Source: Capsaspora owczarzaki ATCC 30864 (lineage: Eukaryota > Opisthokonta > Filasterea). From it: 25,712 nt of DNA. The position numbers were made by a program, and so were the translations under genes. The stretch spans positions 1,004,175 through 1,029,886 of the forward strand of contig NW_011887301.1 of assembly GCF_000151315.2 (NCBI RefSeq), in the 5' to 3' direction. How positions within the stretch are numbered: position 1 is the first letter of the stretch; each line of letters opens with the position of its first letter. Below the pieces are notes generated by a model, which worked only from the letters and a program-made list of their open reading frames with translations, ran no database searches and was not told the origin of the DNA. Below are positions 19,514 through 25,712 of the stretch, piece by piece.

Positions 19514-20394
19514 CCCTTGGCTTCTCTTTCTTTCATCTGTTTCTTTCTTTTCCATGTTATTTTTTGCTGATCTTCCTCTTCTTGTTCTCGTCCCTATCGA
19601 TTTTGCTGTTCTTATTCCACCAATGTGTCTGTCTTTGTTGTTGTTGTTGTTGTGGGCTCACGTTTCATGTTTCCATTTCCACACAAAACGCACGCACACA
19701 CGCAGCCATCGCGAAGGGCGAGGCGCGCTTCAAACTCGCAGCAGAGTATTGCCGATCACCGCTCATCTGGGCCGTGTCGACGGGGGCCAACAGCGAGGTC
19801 AAGTCTGTGGCTGATCTGGATGGCAAGACGTTTGGCATTTCCCGGTTTGGCAGCGGCTCGCACATCATGGCCATTGTGCTGGCCAAGAACAACGGCTTTG
19901 TCCAAGACAACCATTGGCGCGTGCTCCGCAACTTCCAGGGCCTTCGCGACGGCGTCAACACGAGCGAGGCCGACGCCTTCCTCTGGGAAAAGTTCACCAC
20001 CAAGCCCTTCCACGACACGCGCGAAGTTGTCAAGGTTGGCGAGATTGTCACCCCGTGGCCCGCCTTTATGGTTGCCGTCAGCGACGCTGCGCTTCAACGG
20101 GAGGGCGCCACTGAGAAGCTCGCTGCCCTCTTCCGCGGCATCCAGGAGAGCTGCGCCAACTTTGCGCGCAACGACGACGGCGCCTCGGTTCAGTATGTCG
20201 CCGACAAGTACGGCAACACCCTGGACGACGCCGCCAAGTGGTTTTCGGCTGTCGAGTTTTCACAAGACGGCGCGCTCTCCTCCGCCGTCCTCACCAATGT
20301 TGTTTCCATTCTCAAGGAGGCGGATGTGCTGACGGCTGACATTCATGCGCCACCCCAAGCGCTTGTTGCACCAGCTCTCGCGCGCATCATCTAA
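19004..20394 (+). CDS. NMT1/THI5-like (Ca3427-type) periplasmic-binding-fold protein
   Basis: Three exons, 19004-19141, 19342-19408 and 19706-20394, give 297 residues, the usual size of this family. The fold is that of SsuA/THI5-type substrate-binding proteins. Typical features are the start HFVVGGVPEHFNAPFHLGMK, the lobe motif TTKLNNGELDVAVALTEGL, an SPLIWAVSTG stretch, VADLDGKTFGISRFGSGSHI, and FLWEKFTTKP. It resembles the Candida Ca3427 group more than THI5 itself: I see no CCCFC motif, so HMP-phosphate synthesis is not implied. There is no signal peptide, so the protein is probably intracellular; the ligand is unknown. Introns are 19142-19341 and 19409-19705, with donors GTAACC and GTAAGT and acceptors ATCAG and CGCAG. 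Intron 2 contains a 49-base T-run. The stop is TAA, followed at once by a GA microsatellite in the 3' region. Confidence 0.88.
19465..19513 (+). repeat. Poly-T tract of 49 bases in intron 2 of the THI5-like gene
   Basis: An uninterrupted T-run lies between the donor (19409) and the acceptor (19705). Its exact length in the genome is uncertain because such runs are prone to sequencing and replication slippage. Confidence 0.9.
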
Positions 20395-20401
20395 AGACAA
20401 G

Positions 20402-20404
<3 letters not shown>

Positions 20405-20434
<30 letters not shown>
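20405..20434 (+). repeat. (AG)15 microsatellite after the THI5-like stop codon
   Basis: A perfect AG tract starts about ten bases after the TAA stop and so lies in the probable 3' untranslated region. Confidence 0.9.
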
Positions 20435-20439
<5 letters not shown>

Positions 20440-21236
20440 CTCGCTTTTCTGTCTGCGACTGGTGCGCACTGCCATTTTTCCTCTTTTTGTCGTTCTTTGC
20501 TTTTTTTTTTTTGGCTTTCCTCTTGTTCTGTCCACTTCTGATCAGCATCATTGGACCTCTACACGCTTTCAGAAACCCCCCATTGTGGGTTTTGGGCCAT
20601 AGAGTGTTTGTTGAGTTGGTTGGAAACTTGCTTCCTCTTCTCGTTTTTTTTTTTTCTTCTTTTTCTTTTCTTTTCGTTCGTTTCTTGTTCATCTTCGATC
20701 TTTCCCTCCCGTTAATGCTACCCTCCTTTCGGGTTTGCTTGGTCGTGTGACAATACGTTGCCCCGACCATGCTTCCTGTCATCCATAATCAGCAGAGTGC
20801 TCGTCTCTGCTCATTCTTAGTGAATCTCCAAGGGACTGCAGTGTAACGGAAGCCAAGCGGCCACATTTTTTTTTTTGCTTTGTTGCTCATTGCACATTTT
20901 CATGTCTTTGTTCAACGAGCTTCAAATCTTTCTATTGTGGCGAAAACTCTGATGCCGCTTTTGTCGGCGATTCGGAGCCGCTTGACTTGTTCACTGCTCG
21001 TTTCCTTTGTTGCTTTTTTTTTTTTTGTGGTTGTTGCTGTCTGTTGTGTGAATCTCTTGCGACTTGTTGCTGTTGTTGTTGCCTCTCCAATGTAATTCAT
21101 TCTTATCGCATTCTCGAGTTGCACTTGCGACTGAACTGGCATAAACAATTGACGGGGGGTTTGAAATGCGTGAATCATTCATTCAAGATAGATTGACCTA
21201 GATCTTCACGCCAAAATTCGATTCAAAAGGCGCTTC

Positions 21237-21524
21237 TTGTTTTGGACAGAAGGTCATTCTTTGCTTTTTTACCTGTTTTCTTTCTCTGTTCTTTTTTTTT
21301 TCTTTTCCACATTTTGTAAGTGTGCTGCTCCCTCGGGACAAAAGCGCCATTCTGCTCGATTCCTCACCACCCCCAGCAACACCACCTCGAAAAGCACCTC
21401 TGCACTGTCGCTGGACGGAGTGTGGAAGGATGGCAAAGAGCACTGGGTCTGCCTAAAGAGCGTGCATTGTCGAAATTCGACAACGGTGCGTGCTGGGGCG
21501 TGCTCGCAATGTCATAATTATTGA
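21237..21524 (+). CDS. Weak candidate ORF, small secreted or chance ORF
   Basis: A 95-codon frame starts with a hydrophobic Phe/Leu-rich stretch (about residues 9-26) ending FFSTFCKCA, which could act as a signal peptide, then a Ser/Thr-rich and Cys-containing tail. The hydrophobic part comes from a T-rich tract of the kind that fills introns here, so it may be spurious. The second half (LSLDGVWKDGKEHWVCL) reads protein-like and is followed by a possible GTGCGT donor at 21486. No family is recognised. Confidence 0.15.
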   Translation: MFWTEGHSLLFYLFSFSVLFFFFSTFCKCAAPSGQKRHSARFLTTPSNTTSKSTSALSLDGVWKDGKEHWVCLKSVHCRNSTTVRAGACSQCHNY

Positions 21525-21958
21525 AAAAAAAAGCAGCGTGGGTTGAAACTGTTGGTTATTTTGATGATTTTGGTGTATTTTTTGTTGGTCGACTTGCTCC
21601 GCGAGGAGCAGCTCGGACACTCCTCCCATCCCACCAACCCGGCCCCCTCTTGTTTTGTCTACAAGCACCGCTACATTGCTTGCTGGCGTTTGCGCCAAAG
21701 GTCGCATGCAAGCTGCTTGTTGCGCCATCGCCCCAGCAACCACCCAACATAAATAATCAACAGCAAAAAAAAAAAAAAAAAAACCCCCTTCGAGCGATCG
21801 AAAAATTAAAAAAAGCACGCCCACCATCTTTTTCATTTTCAACCCTCCATCTTTTTTGTTTTCCTTTTTTCTTTCTTTTTGGACTTTAAAGTATTTTGCC
21901 CTAGACTCATTGCGCCGTTTCGCAAATCACTTGTACCATCCAACTTGCAGAATCTACC

Positions 21959-24900
21959 ATGCGTCTCTCTTCCAGCGTGCTGCTTTTGGCCGCTCTCCTC
22001 GGTCTCTTGGCCGCTTCTTCGACCGCCCAAGTGGTTACCTCTGGCACTGCCACCCCGACCTCGGTCGAGTGCACCAGCGGCTTCATCCGTGATCAATGCA
22101 CCGGCACCTGCAAGTCTGTTACCGACCCTTCTATTGACGAGGACCTTGACTGCCAAGGCGTCTGCTTTGCCTCCCCCAAGGCTTTCATCAACTCTTGCGG
22201 AAACTGCGTTGGCGGCACGACTGGCCTCCCCGACGACGAAGGCGTAAACTGCGCTGGCACTTGCGATACTTTGTATGCCACCGACGTTTGCGGCATTTGC
22301 GCGCCCGTCGATCTCCTTGACATTGACAAGCCGTACATTGACTGCATGGGCACTTGCTTCGGCTCCTACTCTTATGACGAGTGCGGCTCCTGCACCAGCT
22401 CCGAAAACCCTGCCGGTCCCCTGCCCAACTATCAGCGTGATGCTTGCGGCGTCTGCTTTGGCAACAATGAGACCTGCACTGACTGCTTTGACGTCGTCAA
22501 CGGCGGCGCTGTTCGCGACAACTGCGACGTCTGCGGTGGCGATGACAGCACCTGCATGACGACCACCCTCGTCACCCCCGCCGCTGTTCCCCTCCTCGCC
22601 TCTGGCACCCGCTACACTTTCGCCGTGTCTGGTGCTGGCTTTGCCGCCAATCCTTCCGCCCTTTGCCAGCTGACTGGTCCTTCCCCTTCCGTGGCCGTCG
22701 CCACCTTCGCTGGTACCGTCCTCTCTGGCTCGTCGGCTCTTTGCGAGGCCCCCTTCAGCTCCGAGCTCGGCGTTGGCTCTTACGAGGTCCGCATTTTTGC
22801 TGAGAACGGTGCCTACACCGTCCCCTCCGCCACCGTCTACCTGTACCCTTCCGACCTGGCCTTCTCGACCACCAACAACAACGACTACGACGGCAGTGCC
22901 ATCACCGTCACGGCCACCGCCGGCAGCATCCCCACGGACTTGGCCCCGTCCGTTCGCTTCACCGACAGCGATACTCCCGCGCTCTACGCTGCTCAGACCC
23001 TTGTTGCCGACTCGTTCGATGCTTCCTCGATCCAGGTTGCCGCGCCCACCACCACCACCACCTCGGTCAAGTTTGCTCTGCACGTCACTTTCAACGGTGT
23101 TGACTTCATCCCTGTTGCCAACAACATCATTTTCCGCGCTGCTGCCCCCGTCGTCTCGTCTGCCGTTTGGACCAACACTGGCTCTGGTGTTCAAGTCGCC
23201 TTCGCAGCGCCCGGCATCCACTCGATTCCCACCACCACCTGCTCGTCGTACTTTACCTCGACCACTCTTGGCAACGGCGCGACTTGCGTTCTCACCACCG
23301 CGACGACTCTCACCATTTCCTTCTCTGCCGACAACTCGTTCGCCACTACCGAAAACCTCATCCCTGTTGCTGGCGCCATCGTCGCTTACGACCAGCGTTA
23401 CACCAAGCCCCTCACCACCGCCATCACCACCACTGCGCCCGTGGCCCCTGTCGCGCCGGCTGTGACCCTGCTCGGCAACACCCTTGTCGGTCAGTGCAAC
23501 GACCTCACCCTCACCTGGTCCAGCTTGGCCAGCAATGTGGGCTTTGCTTGGGAAGTCACCGACTTGAACGGCATTGACGGCTCCACCACCCTGGTCGATT
23601 ACCTGACCGCCAACACTGTTGTCGGCAGCGGTCTTCTCGTTGTTCCCCGTGCTCAGCTTACCAGCGGCGCTCGCTATTCCATCAAGTTCAGCCTGACCTT
23701 CTTCACCGCTTCCAGCAGCAGCACTCACGTTGTCGACATCACCGTTGACCAGATCCCCACCGCGACCATCACTTCGCTTTCTGGCCTCAACCTCGCTCGT
23801 GGCAACCAGAACAAGTTCCAGGTTTCTGTTGCCTTCCCCTCTTGCGTTCCTTCCCAGGCTATGACCTACGCATGGACTCTGTCCGACGCCACTCTCAACA
23901 TTGAGTTCGACTTGGCTGCTCTCTCGATTCCCCACGACCTGCAGGTGATCACCTTCCCCCCGTTCACCTTCGTGCCCGGCCACCAGTACCTCCTTTCCGT
24001 CGCCGCCACCGTTGTTTCCTCCGGCGTTGTTGCCTCCGTCTCTGGCATGCCGTTCTCTGCCATTCCCCCGCGTATCTCCGCTGACGTCGTCGCCCCTGCC
24101 CTCGTTGACGCCTCGGGCTCCATCTCGGTTGTCGTTTCCTGCAGCGATGTTGACCAGACTTCTGGCGCTTGCAACTACGCCGTCAACTGCTTGGACAATG
24201 CCGGTGTTGTTTGCCACGACAAGCTCGGCGCCAAGCTCGTTCCCACTCTTGTTTCCACCGACAATGTGAACAACATTGCCACCTTCAGCATCAACCTGAA
24301 CAACGCGTACGCTGGCGGTGTCAGCCTTGCCATTTCCGCCCTGGTGACCAAGAACGGTGCTTCCGCCGCTTCGCTCACCAGCAACGTCAACATTCGCAAG
24401 CCTGCCAACCCTTCCATCACCATCAAGTACGTTCTCCCGACCACCGCCACCCTGTCGTCCACCGATTCCCTTCAAGCTGACGCCTCCCATACTGGCGACT
24501 CGCTCGTCTGGACCACTGCCGCCTGCGTTGGCTGCAACACCATCCCCAACATTGCCGCTGTTGCCTGCACCACCACCACCCCCACTGGCCTTTGCGTTCC
24601 CCCTTCGGCCCTTGTTCCTGGCGGTCTCTACCAGTTTGTTGCCACCAGCACCAATGCTGCTGGTTCGTCCTCGGTCTCCTTCACCCGCCGCGTCGCCCCC
24701 GTGCCGTTCGGCGGCAGCGTCAAGTACGTTTGCACGATGAAGTCCGCAACCATCCGCTCTTGCAACATTATCTTCTCGCAGTGGAAGGATGCCTCTGGCA
24801 CCAACGCCGTTTACTACAAGGTTTTCCGCGGCCAGACCCTCGTTGGTAGCGCGTCCAACGTCCACCTCGGCAACCGCAAGGCTTCCCTGTCCGACTCGGT

Positions 24901-25712
24901 CGCTTGCAACATTTATGATGCCTACACCAACTCGTTCACCAGCATCACTGTCAACATCCCCGCCGTCACCCGTCGCAGCGTCTTGCGTCGCGATGCCATC
25001 AGCGACAACAACGACAACGCTGACATTCTTGCGCTCTCCCTTGACGAAGCTGACGATCTCCTCGAGTCCTCCCAGTTCTCTGATGCCCTTTCCCTCGTCT
25101 CTGGCGCCTCGGCTGACTACTACTCGTCCTACGTGCCCGGCCTCGGCTGCTCCGATCTCGCCTCGTCGATCGCTGCTGCCGAGCGTGTTGTCGACATTCT
25201 CGGTGACATTGTTCCCTCCATCACCTTCGACCACGACGCTGCCACCTACGACCTGTACGCTCTTGGCTCTGCCCCCAACCTTCTCTACGGTTGCTTGTCC
25301 TCCGTCGTCCAGATCGATCTCGAGAACGCCGTGGAGACTCGCCTCCAGGCGACCACCTCCAACGCCTTTGTTGTTTCCACCAACAGCCCTTCCGCCAGCG
25401 CGATTGACAACGACCTTGCTGGCCGTCTGTTTGATTTCGCCACTGCCTTCGACATTCCCAGCTCGTACTTTGCTGGCATTGTCCGCATGATCAGCAAGGG
25501 CGCTGCCCTTACCTATGCTGGCAACATTGGCTCTGTCTCCAAGATTGTTTCCACTGATGGCACCCTTCAGTTCAGCAGCGCTGGCGCCGTCTTCACTGCT
25601 GGCACCAACACTGGTCCCCTGTCTCTTTCCGCCATTGACTCTGGCGATTCCCCGATCGGCAGCGTCAACCTTGCCTTCTCTGCCCTCGACACCATCTACC
25701 CCGGTGCTTGCG
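21959..25712 (+). CDS. Large secreted/membrane protein with Cys-rich and REJ-like regions, 3' end outside window
   Basis: The frame stays open for 1,251 codons to the window end with no intron, unlike every other gene here. It begins with a classic signal peptide (MRLSSSVLLLAALLGLLAAS, likely cut near residue 22). Residues about 35-205 are Cys-rich with repeated CG-C / CGVCFGN / DNCDVCGGDDSTC patterns. A Thr/Val/Ala-rich beta-type region follows. From about residue 500 to 900 there is a REJ-like stretch: LTLTWSSL, WEV-DLNG, LVVPRAQLTSGARYSIKF, then MTYAWTLSDATLNI and TFVPGHQYLLSVAATV. Residues about 1020-1100 (ILALSLDEADDLLESSQFSDALSLV) resemble the linker that follows REJ in polycystin-1-like proteins. 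REJ proteins often continue into GPS, PLAT and transmembrane domains, which would lie beyond the window; that is inference. Codons end mostly in C, leaving an antisense frame open. Confidence 0.8.
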   Translation, partial: MRLSSSVLLLAALLGLLAASSTAQVVTSGTATPTSVECTSGFIRDQCTGTCKSVTDPSIDEDLDCQGVCFASPKAFINSCGNCVGGTTGLPDDEGVNCAGTCDTLYATDVCGICAPVDLLDIDKPYIDCMGTCFGSYSYDECGSCTSSENPAGPLPNYQRDACGVCFGNNETCTDCFDVVNGGAVRDNCDVCGGDDSTCMTTTLVTPAAVPLLASGTRYTFAVSGAGFAANPSALCQLTGPSPSVAVATFAGTVLSGSSALCEAPFSSELGVGSYEVRIFAENGAYTVPSATVYLYPSDLAFSTTNNNDYDGSAITVTATAGSIPTDLAPSVRFTDSDTPALYAAQTLVADSFDASSIQVAAPTTTTTSVKFALHVTFNGVDFIPVANNIIFRAAAPVVSSAVWTNTGSGVQVAFAAPGIHSIPTTTCSSYFTSTTLGNGATCVLTTATTLTISFSADNSFATTENLIPVAGAIVAYDQRYTKPLTTAITTTAPVAPVAPAVTLLGNTLVGQCNDLTLTWSSLASNVGFAWEVTDLNGIDGSTTLVDYLTANTVVGSGLLVVPRAQLTSGARYSIKFSLTFFTASSSSTHVVDITVDQIPTATITSLSGLNLARGNQNKFQVSVAFPSCVPSQAMTYAWTLSDATLNIEFDLAALSIPHDLQVITFPPFTFVPGHQYLLSVAATVVSSGVVASVSGMPFSAIPPRISADVVAPALVDASGSISVVVSCSDVDQTSGACNYAVNCLDNAGVVCHDKLGAKLVPTLVSTDNVNNIATFSINLNNAYAGGVSLAISALVTKNGASAASLTSNVNIRKPANPSITIKYVLPTTATLSSTDSLQADASHTGDSLVWTTAACVGCNTIPNIAAVACTTTTPTGLCVPPSALVPGGLYQFVATSTNAAGSSSVSFTRRVAPVPFGGSVKYVCTMKSATIRSCNIIFSQWKDASGTNAVYYKVFRGQTLVGSASNVHLGNRKASLSDSVACNIYDAYTNSFTSITVNIPAVTRRSVLRRDAISDNNDNADILALSLDEADDLLESSQFSDALSLVSGASADYYSSYVPGLGCSDLASSIAAAERVVDILGDIVPSITFDHDAATYDLYALGSAPNLLYGCLSSVVQIDLENAVETRLQATTSNAFVVSTNSPSASAIDNDLAGRLFDFATAFDIPSSYFAGIVRMISKGAALTYAGNIGSVSKIVSTDGTLQFSSAGAVFTAGTNTGPLSLSAIDSGDSPIGSVNLAFSALDTIYPGAC

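Larger units (their letters stand above)
20395..21958. other. T-rich intergenic region before the REJ-like gene
   Basis: This 1.56-kb gap contains the 3' region of the THI5-like gene and the promoter of the next gene. It is full of T-runs (for example 20501-20511, 20646-20656, 20867-20876, 21016-21026 and 21292-21301) and an A-run at 21764-21783. One weak ORF (21237-21524) is listed separately. The sequence ACTTGCAG ending at 21950, nine bases before the start codon of the next gene, could be a 5' untranslated intron acceptor. No RNA gene was recognised. Confidence 0.6.

Noticed and set aside
1-25712. Mobile elements, CRISPR arrays, rRNA or tRNA genes
   Set aside because: I saw no transposase, reverse transcriptase, terminal repeats, spaced direct repeats or cloverleaf structures; the repeats present are simple microsatellites and one short tandem array.

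Overview
The window is eukaryotic nuclear DNA. Genes are split by short introns (57-533 nt, mostly about 70-200 nt) with GT-AG borders and one probable GC-AG border. Coding sequence is GC-rich, and introns and promoters are rich in T/C and simple repeats. TAA, TAG and TGA all end recognisable genes, which fits the standard code. The gene set (a WIPI3-type PROPPIN, MMACHC, NDUFAF2, NCA2, an ABCG half-transporter, a REJ-type surface protein and a RING/PARP fusion) together with compact spacing suggests a free-living unicellular relative of animals and fungi, for example a filasterean such as Capsaspora. That assignment is inference and was not tested.

Layout. 1-1539: no identified gene, but splice-like signals on both strands. 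2495-1540 (minus): MMACHC-like cobalamin-processing protein. 5360-2695 (minus): NCA2-like mitochondrial protein. 5361-5773: a shared promoter region. 5774-8170 (plus): WDR45B/WIPI3-like autophagy protein, nine exons, the clearest call here. 8171-9034: gap with one weak ORF. 10203-9035 (minus): NDUFAF2-like complex I assembly factor with a 10-nt microexon. 13099-10472 (minus): ABCG half-transporter. 18636-13363 (minus): a protein of about 1,500 residues joining a PB1-like domain, zinc-finger-like motifs, a C3HC4 RING and a PARP catalytic domain. 18637-19003: second shared promoter. 19004-20394 (plus): NMT1/THI5-like (Ca3427-type) substrate-binding-fold protein. 20395-21958: T-rich gap. 21959 to the window end (plus): start of a large secreted or membrane protein with a cysteine-rich region and a REJ-like region.

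MMACHC, NCA2 and NDUFAF2 are linked to mitochondria or cobalamin metabolism and lie within about 9 kb, but they are separate transcription units and no operon is implied. The most novel item is the PB1-RING-PARP protein, which would place a ubiquitin-ligase module and an ADP-ribosyltransferase module in one chain. Exon boundaries were derived by hand from reading frame, splice borders and remembered family sequences; no alignment or transcript data were available.
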